From Prevotella sp. (GTDB lineage: Bacteria; Bacteroidota; Bacteroidia; Bacteroidales; Bacteroidaceae), in assembly GCA_017554385.1 (NCBI GenBank), contig JAFZIL010000067.1, forward strand, positions 1 to 55,933: a stretch of 55,933 bases of DNA, given 5' to 3'. The translations under genes and the position numbers were made by a program. The notes under the pieces are model-generated. The model was not told where the DNA came from and did no database searches. It was given only the letters and a program-made list of their open reading frames with translations. Below are positions 26,842 through 34,590 of this stretch, piece by piece (positions within the stretch are counted from its first letter, which is position 1; each line of letters begins with the position of its first letter).

Positions 26842-28164
26842 GTGGCTGTGCGCAGCATTCTTCATTCTTCATTCTTCATTTCATCCTGCACCCCCGAGGT
26901 GGAGAACGTCTTTGGCGAGACGGCCTCCCATCGTGTGGCCCAGCAGCTGAGCGACTATTACGCCATACTCGAATCGCAGCCCCAGGGATGGGTGCTCGAC
27001 TTCTACCCCTCCGACCGCATCGAGGGTGGAGTAGTCTATACCGCATGCTTCAAAGATGGTATGGTCACCATGGCCTGCGAACAGGACATCAACAATACCG
27101 ACATCTCAAAGAAGTTCACCAAAGGCACCGAAATGACCTCGGCCTACCAGATTGTCAGCGAGACGGGTGTCCTGCTCACCTTCGACACCTACAACCCGCT
27201 GTTCCACTACTGGTCGCAACCGTTCAAAGGCCACGCCAAGGGCTACGAGAGCGACTATGAGTTCACGTTTATCTCGGCATCTTCTGACTCTGTGGTGCTT
27301 CGTGGCAAGCGCTACGGCAACATGCTCCGCATGTATCCCCTGCCGCAGGCTGCTACCGACTACGTGAAGAAGGTGGCCGACATGCGCAGCGTGCTCACAC
27401 CCATCACCCGCAAGCGGGCTACCGTCGACGGCACCACCTATCCTGTCACGATGGCCTACAGCCTCTTCAGCTACGACCCTTCGACAGGCTCAGGGCAAGG
27501 CACTTCGACAGGCTCAGGGCAACGGTGCTCCATGCCCTTCGTCCATACTCCTGACGGCATCCGGTTCTACGAGCCGGTGACCCTTGGCGGCGTCAGCGTC
27601 AGCCAACTCACCTTCGACAGCGACAGCCAGGAACTTCGTTCTGCCGACGGTCGTTTCGTGCTGCCAAAGCCCACCACTATCGAACAGTCGTTCGTGGCTC
27701 CACAGACCCAGTGGCTCTTCTCCTACAAGGCCTCTTCGGGCACGCCCTCCGACATGTGCGACGAGCTGCTCTCCATCGTGACGCACTGTGCCAATGTCAT
27801 CAACAACGGATCGTGGGGCGAGAAGGTGCGTGAGCTCTACCTCGGTGCCAACATGGAGTCGTTTGCCAACGACCGCCACCGCTGGGTGTTAGGGTGGCAC
27901 ACCCGTCTCAGTGGTGCCATCGACTTCTACGTGGGCTATGCTGTCGACATGAATGTGGTCGATGCCGGGCGCCAGCTCGTCAGCATCCAGATGGTCGAGC
28001 CTGCCAACCTCTTCTCGAACTACGGCTACTGGCAACCCTTCGTCGACTTCGTGGGCAAAAACAGTCCCTACCTACTTTCCTTCGACAACGACGATGCCCC
28101 AAAGACCGTCACCCTCACCAGTGAGCGCGACGCCACGAAGTGGTTCAAGCTAAAGAAAAAGTAG
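26842..28164 (+). CDS. DUF4302 lipoprotein, signal peptide disrupted by a 7-bp repeat
   Basis: The body (SHRVAQQLSDYYAILESQPQ, GWVLDFYPSD, TFDTYNPLFHYWS) matches DUF4302, a lipoprotein family encoded beside SusC/SusD systems. As sequenced, the open frame needs a GTG start at 26842 and yields a short leader with the lipobox FISSC (Cys16). A much better signal peptide, MKRRLGMTMKWLCAAFFILH, starts at ATG 26813 but is in another frame and stops at 26950. The frame change lies in three ATTCTTC units at 26857-26877; a fourth unit would join the two parts exactly. This may be a natural off or low state, a sequencing error or true decay. Around residues 213-228 two STGSGQ units are inserted. The family's role is not known beyond import. 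Confidence 0.78.
   Translation: MAVRSILHSSFFISSCTPEVENVFGETASHRVAQQLSDYYAILESQPQGWVLDFYPSDRIEGGVVYTACFKDGMVTMACEQDINNTDISKKFTKGTEMTSAYQIVSETGVLLTFDTYNPLFHYWSQPFKGHAKGYESDYEFTFISASSDSVVLRGKRYGNMLRMYPLPQAATDYVKKVADMRSVLTPITRKRATVDGTTYPVTMAYSLFSYDPSTGSGQGTSTGSGQRCSMPFVHTPDGIRFYEPVTLGGVSVSQLTFDSDSQELRSADGRFVLPKPTTIEQSFVAPQTQWLFSYKASSGTPSDMCDELLSIVTHCANVINNGSWGEKVRELYLGANMESFANDRHRWVLGWHTRLSGAIDFYVGYAVDMNVVDAGRQLVSIQMVEPANLFSNYGYWQPFVDFVGKNSPYLLSFDNDDAPKTVTLTSERDATKWFKLKKK
26857..26877 (+). repeat. Three 7-bp repeats that set the reading frame of the DUF4302 signal peptide
   Basis: ATTCTTC occurs three times, followed by a partial ATTTC. With four units the ATG at 26813 would read through AAFFILHSSFFISSC into the mature protein. 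Confidence 0.85.
27479..27522 (+). repeat. Two copies of a CTTCGACAGGCTCAGGGCAA element inside DUF4302 gene
   Basis: Two identical 20-bp copies lie 24 bp apart (27479-27498 and 27503-27522) and add STGSGQ-type residues in frame. A very similar sequence is familiar as a dispersed repeat in many unrelated bacterial genomes. Confidence 0.8.
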
Positions 28165-28168
28165 CTCC

Positions 28169-28227
28169 CACACTCCTACACTCCAACATTTGTCCACACT
28201 CCTACACTCCCACACTCCTACACTCCT
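28169..28227 (+). repeat. 8-bp tandem repeat after the DUF4302 gene
   Basis: Units are ACTCCTAC or ACTCCCAC, interrupted by ACATTTGTCC. The reverse complement of this same pattern, including the ACAAATG part, lies at 45583-45622. Confidence 0.8.
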
Positions 28228-28259
28228 AAAAAAAATACTCATTAAAAATACCAACGACT

Positions 28260-29771
28260 ATGAAGAAACTCTTACTTTTTATGGTAATGACGCTGCTGGG
28301 CTTCACTGCTCAGGCAGCTGAAACGTCCGTTGCCCTCCCCGATGGTGTCGAGGCTCAGGAATACACCCTTGCCATCACCCATCGCATCTATCAGGCCGAC
28401 AACCAGTACACCGAGAGCAGCAAGGAGGTGACGGCCTACGTAGCCTTCGACGGCAACGATGTCTATCTTTCCGGATTGTCCTACTACTTCCCTGCTGCAT
28501 ACGTCAAGGGTACGTACTCCGACGTCGACGACCGCGTGACCTTCGAGTCAGGACAGTTCCTCGGATCAGACCAGTATGGTAACGAATACCTCACCAGCTA
28601 CGTCATAGAAGATGGAAAGGGCATCATTACCCCGTTCGTGTTCCTCTATGACCCCTACACGAAGTCGCTCACCTTCGACGGCTACTGCTACATCAGCGAG
28701 ACCAACGAGCGCAATGGCGGAGGCTTCTATGCCGACGTCGTCATGGCTACCTACACTCCTGGCGGCGTACCGCCCTTGGTGCCTGTCGAGGTGCCTGCCG
28801 ACCTCACCACCGAGGACTACCTGTTCATCGGCACCATGATGATCAACGAGCAGGACACAGAGGGTGCCTTGCAACTCGTCGAGGAGCCCTACGAGCGCCC
28901 GGTGAAGATTGGCTTCCACGGCGACAATGTCTATATGCAGGGACTCATCGAGAACGTGCCTGAGGGCTGGGCAAAAGCTACGAAGAACGCTGTCGGCCAG
29001 TATGTCATCCCCTCCGGTCAGTATCTCGGCTCCGTGCAGGCCTTCAACCTCACCTTCGACTATTTCATCTCCGGTGTAGGACGCAACAACCAGTTCATGG
29101 ACCTTACCTTCACCTTCAATTCCTCCACGAAGTCGTTCTCATGCAGTCAGACAATGGCTGCCACCAACAGCGACAAGAAGCCTGAATCCTATTTCTGGAT
29201 CAAGAACATACAGCTGAAGAAGATCACTGAGCGCGAGGCCACACCCGCCACACCACAGTTTACCTTCACACGCGAGCCTTCGCCCTACGGCAGCACCACC
29301 TGGTACTACGCCACCATCTTCGTGCCCATGACCGACACCGAAGGCGAGCCCATGTTGGGCGACAAGCTCTCGTTCATGTTCTACAACAAGAAGAACGGCA
29401 CCACTACACCCGTCACCTTCCACAAGGACAAGTACTACATGCTTCCGCAAGACATGACCGAGATTCCCTTCGGCTTCACCGACGGTCTTGAGATCGGCCT
29501 GCACGACATCTTCTTCGAGAAGATGGGCGAGGACGAGCTGAAGACCTGGGAAGGACTGGGACTGCAGAGCATCTATCGCGGCAACGGCGTGGAGCACCGC
29601 TCCGACATCTTCTGGTTCGACATGGCCGCCTTCTGGCAGTCGTTGGGCATCACCGTGTTGCAGAGTGACAAGACCGATAGCAACGCCATCTACAACCTCA
29701 GCGGTCAGCGCCTGCAGTCGCCCCGTAAGGGTCTGAACATCATTGGTGGACGCAAGGTTCTGGTGAAATGA
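28260..29771 (+). CDS. Secreted protein with internal duplication and conserved C-terminal tail
   Basis: 503 residues with a signal peptide (MKKLLLFMVMTLLGFTAQAA). Two copies of a beta-rich module are visible at about residues 60-115 (VAFDGNDVYLSGLSYYFP, ESGQFLGSDQYGNEYLTSY) and 216-272 (IGFHGDNVYMQGLIENVPEG, PSGQYLGSVQAFNLTFDYF). A third, Ig-like part follows from about 350. The tail is IYNLSGQRLQSPRKGLNIIGGRKVLVK. I know similar unnamed proteins only from Prevotella-like genomes; no catalytic motif is seen. It is the last gene of the SusC/SusD run, and its position suggests a surface role in the same system. Confidence 0.65.
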   Translation: MKKLLLFMVMTLLGFTAQAAETSVALPDGVEAQEYTLAITHRIYQADNQYTESSKEVTAYVAFDGNDVYLSGLSYYFPAAYVKGTYSDVDDRVTFESGQFLGSDQYGNEYLTSYVIEDGKGIITPFVFLYDPYTKSLTFDGYCYISETNERNGGGFYADVVMATYTPGGVPPLVPVEVPADLTTEDYLFIGTMMINEQDTEGALQLVEEPYERPVKIGFHGDNVYMQGLIENVPEGWAKATKNAVGQYVIPSGQYLGSVQAFNLTFDYFISGVGRNNQFMDLTFTFNSSTKSFSCSQTMAATNSDKKPESYFWIKNIQLKKITEREATPATPQFTFTREPSPYGSTTWYYATIFVPMTDTEGEPMLGDKLSFMFYNKKNGTTTPVTFHKDKYYMLPQDMTEIPFGFTDGLEIGLHDIFFEKMGEDELKTWEGLGLQSIYRGNGVEHRSDIFWFDMAAFWQSLGITVLQSDKTDSNAIYNLSGQRLQSPRKGLNIIGGRKVLVK

Positions 29772-29792
29772 AGTTAGAAGAAGTTATGTAAT

Positions 29793-29901
29793 GATAAAAA
29801 AATAACTTGGTACAAATAATTAATGGAACACGAAGATACGAAGATACGAAGTTTTTCGTTCTCGTGAAATAATCTTCCTTTCTTCGTTTCTTCGTGTTTA
29901 G
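29793..29901 (+). repeat. Dispersed repeat, copy A
   Basis: It starts GATAAAAAAATAACTTGGTA and contains ACGAAGATACGAAGATACGAAG facing CTTCCTTTCTTCGTTTCTTC, which pair to form a hairpin. Copies B (33875-34016) and C (43529-43668) are nearly identical over this stretch and have the same orientation. Copy A lacks the last 35 bp that B and C share. Confidence 0.9.
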
Positions 29902-29921
29902 GTAATTGATAATTTAGAACT

Positions 29922-32117
29922 ATGAAACTGAATAAAATATTTCTGAAAGCCCTCCTCCTCGTCATTGCTACAGGATGGGTGGGCAGTAGCTGGGCCGACA
30001 CAATGGTTGTCAACGGCAACACCATCGCTACCGGATGGACCAACGGTGGTGCGACAGGAAATTTCATAGCCAGTACTGGCAACGTGACATCGAAAAACAA
30101 TCCATTCTCAACGAGTACCGAGGGTCAGCTGTCCTCGGTCAACGGCTGGACGTGGTATTCACTTGTGTCCGACGATGCCATCACCCTATCCGCCGAGCAG
30201 TCGTTCGAGATAGGTGTAAAAGCCCTTAACAACTACGGTGCTGAACTGATCGTCAGATACTCGGCCGACGGCACCGAGTGGACGAATGCTGTCGACATCA
30301 CAACGGAGCTCCGCAGCAACGATGCTATGGCAGCCTTCAACACCCAGGTCGTCGACAACATCCCTGCGGGCAGCTATTACATACAGATCATAGGTAAAGC
30401 CATCCACATCAATTCCGTTGTCATCAAGGGCGAGGGTGTGGCCGTCACTACACCCGTCCTCATGGTATCGCCAAAGACCATCAGCTTCGGCTCGCTCAGG
30501 GCTAATGCCGAGGAGACCGTGACCGTGACAAACAGCGGCGTAGGCACGATGGATGTCACCATCGCTTCTGACAACACCACAGACTTCACCCTCTCGACAA
30601 CAACGCTGACAGGCATCGGCGAGGGCGAGTCGAAGACCTTCACCGTGACCTTCAACTATAACGCTGAGAGCTTAGGCGACAAAACCGCCAACATCACCGT
30701 CACCCCAAGCTACGATGCCGAGGCTGCTGTCACCGTCGTGGCTACCGCTACGGCTGCCAATGCCAACGTGTGGGAAGATTTCTCAGAGGGCATCCCCGCT
30801 ACCTGGTACAACGAGGACGGCTCGTGGCTCATCAACGTGCGCAACATGGAGGGTATGGCCAGCCCCGGCTACCAGTCTTCCGACGTACTGCGCACGCCGC
30901 GCCTCTATGCCGAGGCCGGTGAGGCCTTCGGCTTCGACGTGAAGGTGGTGGGCACCTACAGCTCGTGCATGGTGTCGGCCAGCTACTCTACCGACCGCGT
31001 GAACTGGACGAAAGCCGGCGACTATAAGACCGACGGCACCTACGCCATCGAGGCTCCCGCCGCAGGCTACTACTGGGTGCAGTTCACTGCCAACCAGTCG
31101 GGCATCGACAACATCACCGGCTGGACCGTTGCCGATCCTATCCATGATACCCGTCTCGGCACGGCGACCATCCCCGACAAGGGCATGGCCCACGGCACCT
31201 ATACCGCCAAGGTCGATGTGATGGAGCTGGGCGGCTCTGCCGAGACCATCAATGCCGAGCTCTTCTTTGGCGACCAGAAGGTGGCCGAAGAGACGGGCTT
31301 CCTCCTTGCCGGCAACCGCGACGAGACCATCACCCTCAGTTATACGCCGGAAGAGACGTTCAGCGGTGAGGTGTATATCAAGGTGTCGGGCGACGACATC
31401 GGCACGCTGCAGACCGAGAAGGTCACCGTGGCCATCACCGAGACGCCCTACGTGTTCGACGAGAACAGCGACGTGAACCCCGTTATCTCGACCAACAGCG
31501 TGGTCAAGGTGATATACACCGCACAGCCGGGATGGAACACTATCGTCATGCCCTTCTCGCTCAGCGGCTCACCCGCCTACATGAACACCATCTTCGGTGA
31601 GGGCTGGAAGGCCTATACCGTCGACACCTATGCCGACGGCATCCTCACCTTCAAGACCGTCACCTATCTGCCCGTCACCACGCCCCTGCTGGTCTATGCG
31701 CCCAACGCCGTGAGCCATCCCGAGGGCGTCTACCTGCAGAATGTGGCGGCAGGCTCCTACAACTGGGGACACAGCAACATCAGCAAGACCGTTGGCGAGA
31801 GTGCCACCTTCAAGGGCACCTTCGCTCCCATCGACGCACCCGCCCTCGACGGCAAGTTTATTGTCACAGCCAACGGCAAGCCCTACGCCTGCTATGCCGC
31901 CGCCTCGCTGAAAGCCTATCATGCCTACATCGAGATGGCCGAGGGTGCCAGCCTGAACGCCATCATCACCGACGGTGAGTACATCACCACCGACATCGAC
32001 TTCGTGCGTGCCTCGAATGCCGCCCCGCAGCCCGTCTACACCCTCAGCGGACAGCGCATCAGCACGGCAGGCAAGGGCATCTACATCGTAGGAGGCCGCA
32101 AGATTGTCGTGAAGTGA
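29922..32117 (+). CDS. Secreted adhesin-like protein with ASH/SPD-2 domain
   Basis: 731 residues with a signal peptide ending near VGSSWA. The first 160 residues form a beta-rich domain. An ASH (SPD-2, hydin) domain covers about 180-280 (VSPKTISFGSLRANAEETVT, TNSGVGTMDVTI). A segment like a cleaved-adhesin or MAM domain follows (GIPATWYNEDGSW, SSDVLRTPRLYAEAGEAFGF, YWVQFTANQSGIDNITGW). Then comes a long C-terminal part with WNTIVMPFSL and the tail VYTLSGQRISTAGKGIYIVGGRKIVVK. From about residue 180 onward it is closely similar to the protein at 37263-39578. It probably acts on the surface in binding; no enzyme motif is seen. Confidence 0.72.
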   Translation: MKLNKIFLKALLLVIATGWVGSSWADTMVVNGNTIATGWTNGGATGNFIASTGNVTSKNNPFSTSTEGQLSSVNGWTWYSLVSDDAITLSAEQSFEIGVKALNNYGAELIVRYSADGTEWTNAVDITTELRSNDAMAAFNTQVVDNIPAGSYYIQIIGKAIHINSVVIKGEGVAVTTPVLMVSPKTISFGSLRANAEETVTVTNSGVGTMDVTIASDNTTDFTLSTTTLTGIGEGESKTFTVTFNYNAESLGDKTANITVTPSYDAEAAVTVVATATAANANVWEDFSEGIPATWYNEDGSWLINVRNMEGMASPGYQSSDVLRTPRLYAEAGEAFGFDVKVVGTYSSCMVSASYSTDRVNWTKAGDYKTDGTYAIEAPAAGYYWVQFTANQSGIDNITGWTVADPIHDTRLGTATIPDKGMAHGTYTAKVDVMELGGSAETINAELFFGDQKVAEETGFLLAGNRDETITLSYTPEETFSGEVYIKVSGDDIGTLQTEKVTVAITETPYVFDENSDVNPVISTNSVVKVIYTAQPGWNTIVMPFSLSGSPAYMNTIFGEGWKAYTVDTYADGILTFKTVTYLPVTTPLLVYAPNAVSHPEGVYLQNVAAGSYNWGHSNISKTVGESATFKGTFAPIDAPALDGKFIVTANGKPYACYAAASLKAYHAYIEMAEGASLNAIITDGEYITTDIDFVRASNAAPQPVYTLSGQRISTAGKGIYIVGGRKIVVK

Positions 32118-32136
32118 TTCCCCTCCCCTCCATTGC

Positions 32137-32144
32137 TATCTTTG
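32137..32144 (+). promoter_or_regulatory. Putative -7 element before the ATPase gene
   Basis: TATCTTTG fits TAnnTTTG, 19 bp before the ATG at 32164. This suggests that the ATPase/DUF4276 pair has its own promoter with a short leader. No matching TTTG was found at the usual distance. Confidence 0.45.
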
Positions 32145-32163
32145 CACCATATTATTTCAATTT

Positions 32164-33213
32164 ATGTTAGACAGAATCATCATAGATGGGTACAAGTCTA
32201 TTAAACGGATAGACTTAATGCTTAGGCCGATAAATATTCTTATTGGCTCAAATGGTGTTGGTAAAACCAATTTTATATCTTTCTTCCGATTGGTTAATAA
32301 CATCTATGAGCAAAGGCTACAAAACTATACTATGCAAAACCGTGCAGAGTCTCTGCTGCACTATGGACTTAAACATACAAAAGAAATAAGAGGCTTTATG
32401 CAGTTCTCGGACAACGATTATTCGTTTTCTCTCCAGCCCCGTGATAACGGTTCCATGTTCTTGTCCGAGGAGAAAAGCAATTTTCAAGGAGGGGAATATG
32501 CAATTTCAAATGAGCCTGAAAGTCATATTAAGGATTCATCTATTATTGGTTATAATAGGAATCTTGATAGTTTCAGAATATATCATTTCCACGACACTAG
32601 TGTTGGTTCCCCACTTAGAGGTGATGCAGATGTCAATGATAATCGCATGCTTAAAACAGATGGAGCCAATTTGCCAGCTTTCCTATATCTGATGCAGCAG
32701 CAACATCCGAAGACAATGAAGCGCATTGAAATGACCATTCGTTCGGTAATGCCATATTTCGAGCGGTTCGACCTGCAACCCCTGCCATTTGGTGACAAGA
32801 TTAACTTGACGTGGAATGACGTCAACGCTCCTGATAAGTATTTCTCTGCCAACGATCTTTCAGACGGAAGTATTCGTTTCATGGCATTAGCTACACTGCT
32901 TATGCAACCTATTCTTCCCAAAGTCATTATTATTGACGAACCGGAATTAGGGTTGCATCCTGTTGCTATCACGAAATTGTCTGGTTTAATAAAGTCAGCT
33001 GCAGCAAGGGGATGTCAGATTATTATATCAACCCAGTCAGTCAATCTGATTAGTAATTTTGAGGCTGAAGATATTATTACTGTTGACCGCCAGAACGGCC
33101 AATCAGTATTCAACCGTCTTGACTCAAAGGAACTGGAAAAGTGGCTCAACGACTATACATTGGGCGATTTATGGACTAAAAGCATTATTAACGGTCAACC
33201 CAGAGAACTATGA
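32164..33213 (+). CDS. AAA-family ATPase of an ATPase/DUF4276 pair
   Basis: 349 residues, beginning LDRIIIDGYKSIKRIDLMLR, as in SMC/RecF/OLD-like ATPases. Walker A is GSNGVGKTN (residues 28-36). A signature-like stretch is LSDGSIRFMALATLL, and Walker B is VIIIDEPELGLHP (near 253-265), followed by the switch IIISTQSVNLIS. It overlaps the next gene by 4 bp (ATGA), so the two are translated together. Such ATPase plus TOPRIM-like pairs include known phage-defence systems (OLD, PARIS). This pair is A+T-rich compared with its neighbours and lies between related secreted-protein genes, which suggests acquisition. A defence role is inference. Confidence 0.85.
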   Translation: MLDRIIIDGYKSIKRIDLMLRPINILIGSNGVGKTNFISFFRLVNNIYEQRLQNYTMQNRAESLLHYGLKHTKEIRGFMQFSDNDYSFSLQPRDNGSMFLSEEKSNFQGGEYAISNEPESHIKDSSIIGYNRNLDSFRIYHFHDTSVGSPLRGDADVNDNRMLKTDGANLPAFLYLMQQQHPKTMKRIEMTIRSVMPYFERFDLQPLPFGDKINLTWNDVNAPDKYFSANDLSDGSIRFMALATLLMQPILPKVIIIDEPELGLHPVAITKLSGLIKSAAARGCQIIISTQSVNLISNFEAEDIITVDRQNGQSVFNRLDSKELEKWLNDYTLGDLWTKSIINGQPREL

Positions 33214-33887
33214 AGAGATTAGTATTTATTGTTGAGGGGGAGACTGAAGAGGCTTTCGTAAACACCATTCTCCGTCCGTATTTCCAAGGATGTGGGCTCT
33301 ATAATCCCGTGCAGTGTTTTAAAATCAAACATACTCAAGGAGGAATGCACAAGTATTCCTATGTCCGCAACGACGTACTTAACACCATATACGAGCATGA
33401 TGTCATCGTTACAACTATGTTTGACTTATATGCACTACCTCACAGCTTTCCTGGCTACGAAGAGTCACAGACTATTAATGACCATCTAAAGCGAGTTGAG
33501 TTCTTGGAAGCCAAAATGAAGGAAGATCTGGAACTGAGTCAAAATAGGCAGTTTAACAATTACATTCCTTACATCCAACTTCATGAATTTGAGGCATTGG
33601 TTTTTTCCTCACCCAATGGTTTCGAGGCCTTGTTTGAGGATAAAGAAATGAACTTTAAGGGTATTCGTGAGGTGATTGACACATTCCCCAACCCAGAGGA
33701 CATTAACGATTCACCTGAAACGGCTCCATCCAAGCGGATGCAAAAGCTAATACAGGGCTACAACAAAGTTACTTATGGTGTCAGCCTAATAGAGTATACA
33801 GGCATAGGCATTATTCTCAAAAAGTGCCCTCATTTTAAAGACTGGATTGAGAAACTTAAAGTATGTTTAGTGAAGATAAAAAAATAA
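33210..33887 (+). CDS. DUF4276 protein, putative TOPRIM-like nuclease partner
   Basis: 225 residues. The N-terminus LVFIVEGETEEAFVNTIL carries the acidic EGETE motif (Glu9, Glu11) of TOPRIM-like folds. TTMFDLYALPHSFPG and YIQLHEFEALVFSS are typical of DUF4276. These residues would bind metal in a nuclease. It starts 4 bp inside the ATPase gene. The last residues (KIKK) and the stop codon come from dispersed repeat copy B, so the natural C-terminus may have been slightly changed when the repeat arrived. Family assignment is fairly sure; nuclease activity is inferred from the fold. Confidence 0.8.
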   Translation: MKRLVFIVEGETEEAFVNTILRPYFQGCGLYNPVQCFKIKHTQGGMHKYSYVRNDVLNTIYEHDVIVTTMFDLYALPHSFPGYEESQTINDHLKRVEFLEAKMKEDLELSQNRQFNNYIPYIQLHEFEALVFSSPNGFEALFEDKEMNFKGIREVIDTFPNPEDINDSPETAPSKRMQKLIQGYNKVTYGVSLIEYTGIGIILKKCPHFKDWIEKLKVCLVKIKK

Positions 33888-34016
33888 CTTGGTACAAATA
33901 ATTAATGAAACACGAAGATACGAAGATACGAAGTTTTTCGTTCTCGTGAAATAATCTTCCTTTCTTCGTTTCTTCGTGTTTAGTTAAAATCATACCCACT
34001 TATTTTATACGATTAC
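33875..34016 (+). repeat. Dispersed repeat, copy B
   Basis: Same element as 29793-29901, with hairpin arms at 33909-33933 and 33956-33980. It extends through GTTTAGTTAAAATCATACCC to CGATTAC, an extension shared with copy C. It provides the stop codon of the DUF4276 gene. Confidence 0.9.
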
Positions 34017-34169
34017 TTAAGATGCAAATGACCCACGCGCTCGACCTTTGCTCGCTACCATAGGGACGCAAGAATTAATGGGCATTATATGTTAAAAGAA
34101 AAGGACTTAAACACGAATGAGCAGAATGGAAAAGTTGTCCATTGTTGTCCCTGTTGTCTGGAATAGAAA

Positions 34170-34394
34170 AAGGTGTGCCCCCCGCCCCCTTTACATGTAG
34201 ACACCTCGTATACAGATAGTTAGAGGGGGCACACCTTGCCTAAAAACGCGCCCCCGGTGTGCCCCCCCTCGAAATGTAGGGGCAGGCCCCGTGCCAGCCC
34301 GATTGCCCGTCAGGGCAAATGTCCGCGTTGATATCACTGTTTTCTGTGCCCCTATGGGGCATCGGGCTGGCACGGGGCCTGCCCCTACATTCGG
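34170..34394. mobile_element. Palindromic REP/MITE-like block
   Basis: A first inverted repeat has arms AGGTGTGCCCCC (34171 on) and GGGGGCACACCT (34225-34236). A second has a near-perfect 32-bp stem (34274-34305 with 34361-34392; arm begins ATGTAGGGGCAGGCCCCGTG). In its loop are two more hairpins (TTGCCC/GGGCAA at 34305-34320 and GCCCC/GGGGC at 34348-34360). The GC-rich arm resembles repeats seen in many bacterial genomes. No transposase is present. The rest of 34017-34590 holds no gene that I can support. Confidence 0.75.
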
Positions 34395-34534
34395 CCATGA
34401 AAACATGGTTATAATCAGGATTTTCGGGTATCATCGCAAGAACACGTCTTGACATAAATCAAAAAATCACCCCATTTTGTGCTCCTCTTTAAAGATTTTT
34501 AGGGAAAGATACGGCATATTTTTTCCAAATTCTG

Positions 34535-34542
34535 TAAATTTG
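34535..34542 (+). promoter_or_regulatory. Putative -7 element before the fibronectin-domain gene
   Basis: TAAATTTG fits TAnnTTTG, about 50 bp upstream of the ATG at 34591. The upstream half of the promoter is not clear. Confidence 0.4.
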
Positions 34543-34590
34543 TTGCTTACAAAAGCAATTGACAGACATAACATTAAAATACAAACAGAT

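Noticed and set aside
29793-34016. Composite transposon bounded by repeat copies A and B
   Set aside because: No transposase or target duplication is visible, and the repeats are too short and not of insertion-sequence type. Only possible recombination is noted.
34070-34115. Possible remnant of a third MKKTYI small gene upstream of 34591
   Set aside because: The sequence ATTAATGGnCATTAnATGTT is shared with the leader of the 37070 gene, but no reading frame like the small proteins follows.
34191-34455. Open frames with a GAGPVPAR-type peptide
   Set aside because: They are translations of the palindromic REP/MITE-like arms, not genes.
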